Below, in pieces: positions 51,919-60,570 of a stretch of 64,000 nt of DNA. This stretch comes from Desulfovibrio sp. GTDB taxonomy: Bacteria; Desulfobacterota; Desulfovibrionia; Desulfovibrionales; Desulfovibrionaceae. Under the pieces are notes generated by a model. The model was not told the DNA's origin. It did no database searches and saw only the letters and a list, made by a program, of their open reading frames with translations. The DNA lies in assembly GCA_016208105.1 (NCBI GenBank), contig JACQYS010000012.1, positions 1 to 64,000 on the forward strand, read 5' to 3'. Position 1 is the first letter of the stretch. Each line of letters starts with the position of its first letter. A program made the translations under genes and the position numbers.

Positions 51919-52918
51919 CGACGCGTCCCCGCACGAAGAGCAGACAGAAATACGGTCCTCCCAGCATGGCCGTGAGCACGCCCACCGGAACCTCGTGAGG
52001 CAGAAGGGTCCTGGAAACCGTATCCGCCCCCAGGAGCAGAAGCATTCCGCCACAAGCGGCTAAGGGCAGCAGCCGGGAATGTACCGGCCCTGCGGCCAGA
52101 CGCACGATGTGGGGCACTATGAGCCCCACGAAGCCCACTATGCCGGAAACCGCGACGCAGCAGGCGGTCATAAGGGCCGCGGAGCCCAGGAGGAAAAGGC
52201 GGGTACGAGACACCGACACCCCAAGGGCAGCGGCCTGTTCATCCCCCAAGCACAGTGCGTCCAGATCCCTGGAAAGCAGCAGGGCAACAGGAAGGCAAAC
52301 ACATACCCCAGCCCAGGCTATTCCTGCTTCGGCCCATGTTTTCGCGGAAAGACCGCCCATGAGCCAGAACACCAGCCCAGCCACATTTTCCCCAGCCAGA
52401 AACTTCACAAAACCGATGGCCGCTTGCAATGTGGCCGCCACCATGACTCCGGCCAGAACCAAGGTAAGAGTGTCGAACCCCCCCCCCGCCCGGGCCATGA
52501 GTAGGACCACCGTAAGGGCAGCCACGGATCCCGCCAAAGTGCACACCGGCACGGACAATACTCCAATCCCGGTGAATCCCGTCAGCAGGCAGAGGCAAGC
52601 TCCCAAAGCCCCTCCGGCGGAAACTCCCAGGGTATAGGAATCCGCAAGAGGGTTTCGTAACACTCCCTGGAATATCCCTCCCGACACGGCCAGACCGCAG
52701 CCAACCGCCAAGGCCGTGGCGACTCGCGGCAAGCGCACGTCCCAGACCAAGGCCACAGCCATGTCCGGAACTCCGACCATCCACTCCGAGCGCGCCAGGA
52801 GTTTGCCTCCCAGGATTCTGACCGTGTCCAGAGGTTGGACAGGCACGGTCCCGCTCCCGGCGGCCATAAGAGCCAGGACCACCAGGACAGGCACCAACAG
52901 CATCCAGGACCTTGTCAA
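51911..52918 (-). CDS. BtuC/FecCD-type ABC permease
   Basis: A 335-aa integral membrane protein with about 10 segments. FecCD hallmarks: LPRVATALAVGCGLAVSGGI, NPLADSYTLGVSAGG and GFVGLIVPHIVRL. The start is probably TTG at 52918 with GGAGA upstream and overlaps the cbiK stop; ATG 52903 is an alternative. It dimerises with itself and couples to the ATPase encoded next. Confidence 0.93.
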   Translation of the reverse strand: MTRSWMLLVPVLVVLALMAAGSGTVPVQPLDTVRILGGKLLARSEWMVGVPDMAVALVWDVRLPRVATALAVGCGLAVSGGIFQGVLRNPLADSYTLGVSAGGALGACLCLLTGFTGIGVLSVPVCTLAGSVAALTVVLLMARAGGGFDTLTLVLAGVMVAATLQAAIGFVKFLAGENVAGLVFWLMGGLSAKTWAEAGIAWAGVCVCLPVALLLSRDLDALCLGDEQAAALGVSVSRTRLFLLGSAALMTACCVAVSGIVGFVGLIVPHIVRLAAGPVHSRLLPLAACGGMLLLLGADTVSRTLLPHEVPVGVLTAMLGGPYFCLLFVRGRVGA

Positions 52919-53811
52919 CGCGCTTTCTCCATGGCAGCCCGCGCCCGCTCAGCCAGCATGTCAGCAAAGGCATCCACTTCCCCCAGACCCCGCAACCGGC
53001 AATCGACCGAGTAGCCGGATTTCTCAAGGACAGATTTCCAGGAGTCCTTCTCCGGGCCGCAGAGGTCCTCTGAAGCATGCACTCCGGCACCGAAAAGCAG
53101 CGGAAGGAGCAAGACTTTCTTCGCCCCGCGTTTCTTCAAGCCGGCCTGGACGTCCGCAATACCAGGTTTTGATTCCAGGGTCCCAGCAAGGATCACCACG
53201 CCCGGATAGGTTCGAGACATTGTCTCCTGAAACGTCTTGACCTCCTGGGCCTGCCATTTTGGATTCCCATGGGACGCATACACCAGCGCGGCTCCGTTGC
53301 TCTTGGCCTCCAGCACGTCCCCGGACAAGGCCCCTGCCGTTTCGGCAACTGAAACGGCATCCCCGGACCGGGACCGGCCGAGGGCCGTGTCGCCCAACAC
53401 GATCATGGCGAAAGGCGGCTTGTTTCCGCCAGTTTTTACCAGAGAGTTTAGAGCAGCCGACAAGGCGCGCAAATCTTCATATTCGGCGCCGGCGCTCACG
53501 TGCAAAGGCTGGATCAGTATGTTGCGGTAGCCTTCGTCCCCGAGTTGGGCCATGGCCGTCAACACTCCAGGAGCCTTGAGGGACATAATGGCGTGGCGGC
53601 TGGTGAGACCGACTCGCACCGGAATGCCCGGCAAAGAAGCCTCGACCCGGGACTTCACTTTGTCCACTCCGGCCATGCCCTCAGGCTTGGTGGAGCCGAA
53701 CACCGCCAAAACCACGGCCCACTGTTGCTTTGACTTTGCGGGCTCCTGGGCCAGCGCCACCGATTGAAGGGCGAACAAAAGAAGTAAGATGGAAAGAGCC
53801 AGACGTTTCAT
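52915..53811 (-). CDS. cbiK: Periplasmic sirohydrochlorin cobaltochelatase CbiK
   Basis: A 298-aa class II chelatase with a cleavable signal peptide (residues 1-21, ending ALAQ), so it works in the periplasm. Active-site histidines are H181 (YASHGNPKW) and H245 (GAGVHASEDL). H104 in PLHVSAGAEYEDL may be the heme ligand known from the exported CbiK of Desulfovibrio vulgaris. GGAGG precedes the ATG at 53811. It is the first gene of a five-gene operon under a cobalamin riboswitch. Cobalt insertion outside the cytoplasm is unusual for a biosynthetic step. Confidence 0.92.
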   Translation of the reverse strand: MKRLALSILLLLFALQSVALAQEPAKSKQQWAVVLAVFGSTKPEGMAGVDKVKSRVEASLPGIPVRVGLTSRHAIMSLKAPGVLTAMAQLGDEGYRNILIQPLHVSAGAEYEDLRALSAALNSLVKTGGNKPPFAMIVLGDTALGRSRSGDAVSVAETAGALSGDVLEAKSNGAALVYASHGNPKWQAQEVKTFQETMSRTYPGVVILAGTLESKPGIADVQAGLKKRGAKKVLLLPLLFGAGVHASEDLCGPEKDSWKSVLEKSGYSVDCRLRGLGEVDAFADMLAERARAAMEKAR

Positions 53812-53963
53812 CACATCCTCCTCGGGAGTGGACGGTTACAGCCATCCGAGGAAGCGGGATGAGCCCAATACAAGCGCCCAGGAGCATGGAAGAAAGAAGA
53901 ACCTGGAATGCGTTTGCGCGTGGGCATGTGGCCGCCGTCTCTCGCAAGGCCGACACGGAACTG

Positions 53964-54120
53964 GCCTGGGCAGGTCTTCTGGCTCACGGATCAACCTACT
54001 CCCCGCGCCTTCCCGCCTTGCGGCAGTGGTCTATGCGGCTTTCGTCCCCGTTTACAGCGGCGGGACCGCTCCGGAATTACACCGGATTCCCTTTTGTGCC
54101 CCAACGCGGGGCACCCAGGC
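53964..54120 (-). ncRNA. Cobalamin riboswitch
   Basis: The minus strand shows all main parts in order: closing helix 5' GCCTGGG (near 54114-54120), a GTGCCCC/GGGGCAC hairpin, AAAGGGAATCCGGTG, AATTCCGG, the B12 box GCCGCTGTAAA (54051-54061), a GGCGGGAAGGCG region, AGCCAGAAGACCTGCC, and closing CCCAGGC (53964-53970). It lies about 150 bases before cbiK and is expected to shut the operon down when adenosylcobalamin is plentiful. The leader between it and cbiK has no obvious terminator, so translational control is possible. Confidence 0.95.
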
Positions 54121-54126
54121 GCTCAA

Positions 54127-54155
54127 AAGCTAGGGCAAAACTTGAGGCATGTCAA
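54127..54155 (-). promoter_or_regulatory. Promoter of the cobalamin-riboswitch operon
   Basis: A perfect -35 (TTGACA, 54150-54155) and a weaker -10 (TAGCTT, 54127-54132) are 17 bases apart just upstream of the riboswitch. Start of transcription would be near 54120, the first base of the closing helix. Confidence 0.55.
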
Positions 54156-54251
54156 AACCAGGCCCGGCTTTTCCATGCCTCGTCCGGGCTTGATGGCATG
54201 AGGAACAACTCTTTTTGACCCTTCGCCACAAGGAACAAAAGGGCAATCCGC

Positions 54252-55037
54252 TTACTCGTCGAGCCCGAGCAAGTGTCTAAGGAGGGGGCGGCATGTCTTC
54301 CAGTCGGGTTCATACCGCACAGCGTCAATTTGTATGACAGGCTGTATTCCTCCGAGGCTGTTCAGCCAATAAACATGTTTGAACTCCTGGATGCTCCCCA
54401 AGTTCACTTCCACCTCATCAATCGGCAGGAGCCCTCTGGCGGCTTCGAGGGTCAAACTCGGGAGCCGGAAAGGAGTGCGGCTGACATAAAACCCATGTTC
54501 GTCCGAAAAGAGCAGTGCGGCGCTGGCAGCCTCCAGGACGAGGCCGCCCTTCCCCAAGAGCACCGCATCGTCCATTCCTTCCCGCTGGGCGTGTTCCCAG
54601 GCCAGCCTCTGGTGCAGATTGGCCATGGTCTTGTGGCCGCACAGATACGATTCGTGAACATTCGGGTAAACTGAAAGCTTGCGAACGCCATCGAGGTCGA
54701 TGGCATGCGCCATGACCGTGACACAGAGACTGGCTTTCGCACCAGGCAGGTCCTGAAAGCCGAAAAGGTTGACCCGTGCTGTCTCGCCGGCCAGCCCGTT
54801 GGCCAAGGCCACATCGAGAACCACTCGCCGCAGCTGCGAACCACCAGGGATGTCGTGCGGAATACCCAAGGCGTCTAGGCTTGAAACCAACCGTTCAACA
54901 TGGCGTTCGAAACGCGGCAACTGATGCACATGGTGCAGGACAGTCTCGAAGACACCCATCCCGCAACGGAAAGCCGGCCCCACAAGATGGAGGGGGGCGG
55001 CATCCTCGACCAGATGCCCGTCCAACCACGCGATCAT
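54252..55037 (-). CDS. pabC: Aminodeoxychorismate lyase
   Basis: A 261-aa class IV PLP enzyme releasing pyruvate from aminodeoxychorismate to give p-aminobenzoate. The PLP lysine is in CGHKTMANLHQR, and AFRCGMGVFETVL is the family opening. The start overlaps the pabB stop (ATGA). With pabB and pabA it forms a complete pAB operon for folate synthesis. Confidence in the exact function comes from context. Confidence 0.88.
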   Translation of the reverse strand: MIAWLDGHLVEDAAPLHLVGPAFRCGMGVFETVLHHVHQLPRFERHVERLVSSLDALGIPHDIPGGSQLRRVVLDVALANGLAGETARVNLFGFQDLPGAKASLCVTVMAHAIDLDGVRKLSVYPNVHESYLCGHKTMANLHQRLAWEHAQREGMDDAVLLGKGGLVLEAASAALLFSDEHGFYVSRTPFRLPSLTLEAARGLLPIDEVEVNLGSIQEFKHVYWLNSLGGIQPVIQIDAVRYEPDWKTCRPLLRHLLGLDE

Positions 55038-56299
55038 TGCCGTTTCCTCCTGCCCAGAGCCAGAAATTTTGCGGCTTTCGCCAGGGTTTCCTCATACTCT
55101 GTGTATGGGTCTGAGTCCACAACGATGCCGCTTCCGGCATGAAAGCTGAAGATCGATCGGTTCTCATCGACCACGGCTGTCCTGATGGCAACCGAGCTGT
55201 CCAGGTCGCCGGGGCCGTGGACGGCCACCAAGCAGCCACAGTAGGCCTCGCGGTGGTGCGGTTCCAACCCCGCGATGATCTCGACTGCCCGCTTTTTGGG
55301 GCATCCGGTTACTGAGCCTGGAGGAAGCGCGTCCCACAGAAGGTCCAATGCCGTTGATCCAGGCCTGAGTCTGCCCGTAACATTGGAATACATCTGCAAG
55401 AGCCCATCCACCTCGAAAACGGACTTGTGTCCCTCAACACCGACGGATCCGTACTCGCAATGGGGGCTCACATCGTTCCGGATAAGATCCACAATCATAG
55501 ACAGTTCGGCATCCTCCTTGTTTGAGGCGCGCAGCGCGCGGACTTCCGCCAGCAGGGGTGTTCGGGCAAGCCGGGTGCCTTTAATGGGCTGACTGAGAAC
55601 TCGTCCCTGGCAAACCTTGATAAACCTCTCCGGCGACGTTGAGAGAATTGTGAACGGGCTGTCGTAATACAAAGCGTAAAATGTTGCTGGATGTACCTCC
55701 ATCAGCTGGGTGAAGAGGCTCATGGATTCGAGACCCGCCGGCCTTTCGGTTTCAAAGCGAATGGAAAGGTTCAGTTGATAGACGTTGCCCGCGAGAATAT
55801 GCTCCACTGCGCTACGCACTCTCTGTTCAAAGGCTTCGCGGTCCAGCGATGCCCGCACGGGGGAAACGAGCTCAGGAATCTCCGCGTGGAAACACCGCTT
55901 CCCCCGCAGGAGCCGCTCTGCGTGAAGGGCCAGGGTGGCGTTCTGCGCGAAAATGTGCACCGTTCGGGCGCCGGAGCCAGGCGAAAGAACGACCCCGTAT
56001 TTCCTGAATACTCCAGCGGGAAAATCCGGCTCAGGCAGAGAGAGCCCGAGCCCGCTGAACCCGGCATGATAGCTCAGAAAGCCCAAAGCCGGACCGGGGG
56101 TTGAGAAACAATACTCCTTGAGCCCCTCCCTGCCTCCATCCTGACCACACCTCCATTCCGACACTGGCCAAAGCCCCACCATACCGCTCACGGAAGAACC
56201 CGGCATTGGCGGAGTAAGAAACACGTCCGGTTTTTGCGGGGCCAGGACGCTCAGCCAGGAAAGCCCGTCAACCGGACAGGAGCATCTGTAGGGCGTCAC
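55034..56299 (-). CDS. pabB: Aminodeoxychorismate synthase component I
   Basis: A 421-aa chorismate-binding enzyme. The motif SQPIKGTRLARTP carries the lysine that distinguishes PabB from anthranilate synthase (which has PIAGT). Other motifs: NVYQLNLSIRFE, LSMIVDLIRND, VTGCPKKRAVEII and FHAGSGIVVDSDP. The GTG at 56299 overlaps pabA by 32 bases. It works with PabA, which supplies ammonia. Confidence 0.93.
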   Translation of the reverse strand: MTPYRCSCPVDGLSWLSVLAPQKPDVFLTPPMPGSSVSGMVGLWPVSEWRCGQDGGREGLKEYCFSTPGPALGFLSYHAGFSGLGLSLPEPDFPAGVFRKYGVVLSPGSGARTVHIFAQNATLALHAERLLRGKRCFHAEIPELVSPVRASLDREAFEQRVRSAVEHILAGNVYQLNLSIRFETERPAGLESMSLFTQLMEVHPATFYALYYDSPFTILSTSPERFIKVCQGRVLSQPIKGTRLARTPLLAEVRALRASNKEDAELSMIVDLIRNDVSPHCEYGSVGVEGHKSVFEVDGLLQMYSNVTGRLRPGSTALDLLWDALPPGSVTGCPKKRAVEIIAGLEPHHREAYCGCLVAVHGPGDLDSSVAIRTAVVDENRSIFSFHAGSGIVVDSDPYTEYEETLAKAAKFLALGRRKRQ

Positions 56300-56801
56300 G
56301 TATGATCCCCTCCCCCTGCGGCGTCAGAAAAGATTCCGGGTGGAACTGAAGGCCTAATACAGGAAGCCTCTTATGTTTGGCGGCCATGGGAATGCCCTGA
56401 AATTCAGCCAGAACGTCCAGGTCTGCAGCCACCTGGCTCAAGTAGAGTGAATGGTACCGGGCTGCCTCAATCTCCTTTCCGAAGAGGGTAAATCGGCTGA
56501 TACGGCCATGGATGCAGCCCTGAAGACGATCCACAGCCCCTCCGAAGTGGACATTTATTATCTGGAGTCCGAGACAGATGCCGAGCACCGGTCGTCCGGG
56601 TCCGAAAAGCCCCTTGTAGCCCGGATAGTCGTCCGGATGGCCTGGCCCAGGCGAAAGTACCGTTACATCGTACCCATGGACCATCTCCGGAAAAAACGTA
56701 GCGTAGGGAACAATGACGGGAACAGACCCGGACGCAGCCACAATCAGATGTTCCAGGTTGCGGGTGAAGCTGTCTTTGTTGTCGACCATCAGTATGCGCA
56801 T
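56268..56801 (-). CDS. pabA: Aminodeoxychorismate synthase glutaminase component
   Basis: A 177-aa class I glutamine amidotransferase, with the catalytic Cys in LGICLGLQ and His-x-Glu in QFHPESF. The N-terminal motif is DNKDSFTRNL. It delivers ammonia to PabB. First gene of pabA-pabB-pabC, divergent from the metal permease across about 95 bases that should hold both promoters. Confidence 0.92.
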   Translation of the reverse strand: MRILMVDNKDSFTRNLEHLIVAASGSVPVIVPYATFFPEMVHGYDVTVLSPGPGHPDDYPGYKGLFGPGRPVLGICLGLQIINVHFGGAVDRLQGCIHGRISRFTLFGKEIEAARYHSLYLSQVAADLDVLAEFQGIPMAAKHKRLPVLGLQFHPESFLTPQGEGIIRDALQMLLSG

Positions 56802-56895
56802 GCAGGCTCTGGGTAGTGAAGGGGACCATAGCGGTCAAGTATGTTGACCGCACAGCATGCCCGGAGTATCGGGCTCGTCTTGGAGAAAACGCAAC

Positions 56896-57858
56896 GTGCC
56901 GACACCTGAAAACATCGACCTCTTCGCGCAGCTGTGCGTGGCCATTCTGCTTGAGGCCTCGCCGTTTCTGCTCCTGGGCGCCCTGGCGTCCGGATTCTTC
57001 GAAGTCTTCGTGCCCCGGGAAAGCCTGGAACGGTTGATGCCAAAATCTCCTCTAGCCGGAGTGTTGGCGGGAGTATTCCTCGGCATGGTGATGCCTTGCT
57101 GCGAATGCGGCATTGTGCCGCTCATCAGACGCCTTCTGGCCAAAGGCGTCCCCCCGGCCACGGCCATGACCTTCATGCTGGCCGGACCTGTTATCAACCC
57201 GGTGGTGCTCGCCTCCACGTTCGTGGCCTTTCAGGGTGACCACAAGATCGTTGTCCTGCGCTGCGCCCTGGTTGGGCTTGTGGCCATTGTGATCGGCTAC
57301 ACACTGCGCAACAGACGCCCGGAAGACATGCTGCTTGCCAGGTCCGGTTCGGATCATTGCGCCTGCGGATGCACCGGGGAGCCTGACCTGTTCGGATCCC
57401 TTTCGGACGCGGTGCCCTTGGCCCAGGCGAACACTCCATCCCTGACCAAACGCTTTGACCATGCGCTGCGCCACGCCCAGGCGGATTTTCTGGACATGTT
57501 CAAGATTCTCGTGTTCGGCGCGATCATTGCCGCAGCCTTCAAAACACTGGCCCCAGCAGGACTCATCACTCTTTTGGAAAAGGACCTGCTCCTTGCCGTG
57601 ACAGGCATGATGGCCCTGGCCGTAACACTTTCCTTGTGCTCCCAGGCGGACGCGTTCGTGGCCGCTTCTTTCACTGGCTTCCCCATGGCCGCCAGCCTGG
57701 CCTTTCTTTCCCTTGGGCCAATTCTTGACTTCAAACTGGTGCTCATGTGGCAGAGCGCGTTCAAAAAGGACGTGGTTCGCCTTCTTATTGTGGTGCCGGC
57801 CGCAATGGTCTTTGCAGCGTGCCTTCTTCTTGGCTCGTATGGGAGGATCGGTTCATGA
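56896..57858 (+). CDS. DUF318-type permease (ArsP/SO_0444-like metal efflux)
   Basis: A 320-aa protein with about 8-10 membrane segments. MVMPCCECGIVPLIRRLL and FMLAGPVINPVVLASTFVAF are the DUF318 permease signatures. A cytoplasmic loop has a metal-binding-like cluster DHCACGC. The GTG at 56896 has GGAG upstream; an ATG at 56857 is also in frame. It overlaps the next gene (ATGA). Substrate could be a soft metal or metalloid; not decided by sequence. Confidence 0.8.
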   Translation: MPTPENIDLFAQLCVAILLEASPFLLLGALASGFFEVFVPRESLERLMPKSPLAGVLAGVFLGMVMPCCECGIVPLIRRLLAKGVPPATAMTFMLAGPVINPVVLASTFVAFQGDHKIVVLRCALVGLVAIVIGYTLRNRRPEDMLLARSGSDHCACGCTGEPDLFGSLSDAVPLAQANTPSLTKRFDHALRHAQADFLDMFKILVFGAIIAAAFKTLAPAGLITLLEKDLLLAVTGMMALAVTLSLCSQADAFVAASFTGFPMAASLAFLSLGPILDFKLVLMWQSAFKKDVVRLLIVVPAAMVFAACLLLGSYGRIGS

Positions 57859-58634
57859 ACACACGCCGCACACTCCCTGGACTCGTCGAGGCATCATGTC
57901 TTTTGGGCTTGGCCTGTTTCCTGGCCTATTTGATCATTGGCGGGAACTACTGGATGTATTTAAACCCCAAGTTCAAGAGCCTCTCCTGGGCAGCGGCGGC
58001 TGTACTGGCTGCCCTGGGAGTATACTCGCTGCTGCGGCCTCCCATCGGGGCCACATGGTTCAGGGCCGCGATTTACGTGTTCGTTCTCGCCCTCTGTGGC
58101 ATGAGCGAAGTAGGGCTAAAAAGATGGGCTTCGGCGTCTGGGATCGATTCCGCAGCTGCCTTGCAGGAAGCCCCGCAACTGCCCTCCCGGGTCACTCAGG
58201 GCGGAGTAGAGTACGTGCGGATAAACCTTGGGGAACTTTACGATATCGCTGCCAATGCCAAACCTGATAAATTGGGATTGAACTACGCTGTCAGGGGATT
58301 CGTTCGCCGCTCTCCCGAGATGGACGCCAAGGGAGAATTCGTTCTCTACAGGGTGGCCCTCTACTGCTGCTATGCGGATTCGACCGCCGTGGGCTTCAGG
58401 GTTCTAACCCCGCAGGGCATTCCCTTGCCGGAGAATGGAACATGGTTGGTGGCCTACGCAGGCCTTGCCTCAGTCAAGGAAACTAAAGAAACACCCCAGG
58501 CCTCGATGGAAGGATCGGCGTTCTCGTCCGTGCAGCCTGACTACCGGCTCGATGCCCGCCGGCTCGAACCCGAGAAGGCCCCGGGCATGGGCATGATGTA
58601 CGAATGGCGGTCTGAGGAGCCCTACGCGTACTAA
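57855..58634 (+). CDS. TIGR03943/DUF1980-like putative permease subunit
   Basis: A 259-aa protein with three or four membrane segments in the first 90 residues (ASCLLGLACFLAYLIIGGNY ...) and a C-terminal soluble domain containing VALYCCYADSTAVGFRV, which is conserved in this family. Its gene partners DUF318 permeases in many bacteria, as here by a 4-base overlap. Together they probably form one transport system (inference). Confidence 0.8.
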   Translation: MNTRRTLPGLVEASCLLGLACFLAYLIIGGNYWMYLNPKFKSLSWAAAAVLAALGVYSLLRPPIGATWFRAAIYVFVLALCGMSEVGLKRWASASGIDSAAALQEAPQLPSRVTQGGVEYVRINLGELYDIAANAKPDKLGLNYAVRGFVRRSPEMDAKGEFVLYRVALYCCYADSTAVGFRVLTPQGIPLPENGTWLVAYAGLASVKETKETPQASMEGSAFSSVQPDYRLDARRLEPEKAPGMGMMYEWRSEEPYAY

Positions 58635-58702
58635 CCTTGGGACTTCTGCTGGCTTAAAAACCCAGGGTTTCCAGTCTGCCCATCGCTCATATATCTCCGC
58701 AC

Positions 58703-59611
58703 TTATCCCAGCTCGGCCAGCAGGGTTTCTATCTTCTCCCTTCGCGTGAGTGTCTGGAGCCAGGCGGACGGCAGAGATTCGATCCCCTTCCAAGCACACA
58801 GCACCATGCCTACCAGTAAGTTCCGGGCAGCAGAATCACCTCCGGCCATGGCCGAATCGACCAGGGCTTCGCCCGGATGGTCCTGGTGCCTGGCTATAAG
58901 CTGCACCGTGGATTGGAAGGCCCCGTCTATATGGCAGCTCTGCCCGAAACGGGCCACGGCCTGAATGGAATCCTCGCCAGAAGCGTCGACTCCGTCCTTA
59001 AACCAACCATGCAGAGGCGAACCCGGCAGACGATCCGCCAAAGCGCTCTCCATGGCCCGAACTGGCGGGGTCCCAGCCAAAACCGCGTGGGCGGTGCGGG
59101 CGAAGAACTCGGCCGCATCCACAACCTTTCCGTTGTTGTGGGTCATGGCCGTCTGGCTTCGGCAGGCCTTCACCATGGCTTCCACGTCGACTCTGTAAGC
59201 ATACACGAGAGGTGCTATCCTGGCTGCTCCGGACAAATCATCCGAAACGGACCCGGCATCCTGGGGCTCCCACCCGGCCGCAAGCTGCGACAGGGTGGCG
59301 GAGGTGGCTTTGTCCACATACCCGGTGTAACCGCCCTGGAAAAGATTCAGCCAGCGCGCCGAAAAATCCGCTGAGTCGAATCCCCCCTTCTCAGCCAGTG
59401 ATTCCAGGAGCACCAGGGTCTGATCCCCATAGTGTGTGAAATCCCCGGCAAGTTTCGTTGGATGGTAGGACCCAGGGCCAGCAGCCTTGAGGGCGTCCAG
59501 ACGCCCGTGAAGGGTGGCGATGGTTTTCTGGTCGTATATCCAGTGAACGCCAAGAGCCAAGCTGTCGCCAAGAAACGACCCAAGGACCATGGATTTCGAT
59601 CTGTCAGTCAT
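58703..59611 (-). CDS. ADP-ribosylglycohydrolase-family protein with altered metal motif
   Basis: The 302-aa protein starts MTDRSKSMVLGSFLGDSLA, typical of the ADP-ribosylglycohydrolase fold. The first metal motif reads HYGDQT and the C-terminal motif reads AMAGGDSAARN; the usual GGDTDT has lost its second aspartate. It may therefore bind one metal or act on another substrate. GGAGGAGG precedes the ATG at 59611. No ADP-ribosyltransferase gene is nearby. It ends convergently against the permease pair. Confidence 0.82.
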   Translation of the reverse strand: MTDRSKSMVLGSFLGDSLALGVHWIYDQKTIATLHGRLDALKAAGPGSYHPTKLAGDFTHYGDQTLVLLESLAEKGGFDSADFSARWLNLFQGGYTGYVDKATSATLSQLAAGWEPQDAGSVSDDLSGAARIAPLVYAYRVDVEAMVKACRSQTAMTHNNGKVVDAAEFFARTAHAVLAGTPPVRAMESALADRLPGSPLHGWFKDGVDASGEDSIQAVARFGQSCHIDGAFQSTVQLIARHQDHPGEALVDSAMAGGDSAARNLLVGMVLCAWKGIESLPSAWLQTLTRREKIETLLAELG

Positions 59612-59699
59612 GATGAGCCTCCTCCGGTGTACTGTAGTTTCTGTAACCCCCGGAGTGTTGCTGGGCAAGGCTGATGAGGGGAGCAAACGAGCGGTCTAA

Positions 59700-60128
59700 C
59701 TATCCATCTGGCTTGGCTAACGCTTTGGCTAGCCAGGGTGCGAGGTCGTGCATTTCCAGCGGCTTGGATAGAACCCCCTCCATCCCCGCATCCAGGCAGC
59801 TCTTATGGTCGTGATCGCCTGAGTACCCCGTGAGGGCCAGTATGATGGCCCCTGCCTGGTGCTCCCCGGCAACGCCGCCGCGTATGCGTTTGGCCGTCTC
59901 GAGTCCTGACAGGCCCGGCATGTCGAGGTCCAGCAGGATGAGGTCGAAATAGCCTGACCTGAGTACCTCCAAAGCGTAAAGGCCATCATCCACGACAACG
60001 TTCTCGAACCCGGCCCGCTCAAGGAGCATTGCGTCCAGGCGCCTGTTTACGGGGTCATCATCCGCCACGAGGATACGGAGAGCTTTGCGAGGTATGGTTG
60101 AAGCGGACCTTTCGGGTATTTTGCCCAT
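59700..60128 (-). CDS. Single-domain response regulator (receiver) protein
   Basis: About 142 aa, a CheY-like receiver domain: RILVADDDPVNRR (acidic pair), LILLDLDMPGLSG with the phosphorylatable Asp, a Thr in ALTGYSG and the Lys in LSKPLEM. No output domain. The start is uncertain (ATG 60128, or upstream GTG/TTG), and no clear ribosome-binding site is visible. No kinase is adjacent; the Hpt protein at 33.8 kb is a candidate partner only in a general sense. Confidence 0.82.
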   Translation of the reverse strand: MGKIPERSASTIPRKALRILVADDDPVNRRLDAMLLERAGFENVVVDDGLYALEVLRSGYFDLILLDLDMPGLSGLETAKRIRGGVAGEHQAGAIILALTGYSGDHDHKSCLDAGMEGVLSKPLEMHDLAPWLAKALAKPDG

Positions 60129-60192
60129 GGGAGACGTCGCAGTGGTTGGAAACAGGTGAAGCACCAACCCAGGGGGCGCCCGGGAAGGTACG

Positions 60193-60224
60193 AAAAGGCG
60201 GAACGGGCTCGGGCCCGCTCCGCC
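60193..60224 (-). terminator. Intrinsic terminator after the EF-hand gene
   Basis: On the minus strand GGCGGAGCGGG pairs with CCCGTTCCGCC around a short loop and is followed by TTTTCG. Ends the EF-hand protein message. Confidence 0.8.
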
Positions 60225-60230
60225 CGGGTG

Positions 60231-60542
60231 TTATTGAGGTACGTCAGCCTTGGTTTTACGGGTTTTCGCCTTTTCGCGGGCTTTTTCCCGGGCCGCTGTA
60301 AAATCGTCCTTCGTCAGGTATCCTTTATTATCCTTGTCCAACTTGGCGAAACGGGCTTCCGCCCGTTTCTGGGAGGCGGCAAGGAATTCTTCCTTGGTCA
60401 CCTTTCCGTCTCCATTGGCATCGAGCACTTTAAAGCCCCTTTCGCCCCTGGGGGCTGATGCGGCGTCGTCCTGGGCCTGGGCAGCCACGGAAATGCCAAT
60501 GATCAGAGCCAAGGCGGTCAAGAAACACACGGCACGTTTCAT
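60231..60542 (-). CDS. Exported EF-hand calcium-binding protein
   Basis: A 103-aa protein with a signal peptide (MKRAVCFLTALALIIGISVA...AQA) and two EF-hand loops, DANGDGKVTKEE and DKDNKGYLTKDD, each with the Asp-x-Asn/Asp-x-Asp/Asn-Gly pattern. The C-terminus is lysine/arginine-rich. Likely a small periplasmic calcium-responsive protein. AAGGAG precedes the ATG. Confidence 0.88.
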   Translation of the reverse strand: MKRAVCFLTALALIIGISVAAQAQDDAASAPRGERGFKVLDANGDGKVTKEEFLAASQKRAEARFAKLDKDNKGYLTKDDFTAAREKAREKAKTRKTKADVPQ

Positions 60543-60570
60543 GCGAAACTCCTTGGAAAAATTTGCGCGA

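Noticed and set aside
53815-53963. Possible transcription terminator between the cobalamin riboswitch and cbiK
   Set aside because: No GC-rich hairpin followed by a T-run is visible on the minus strand.
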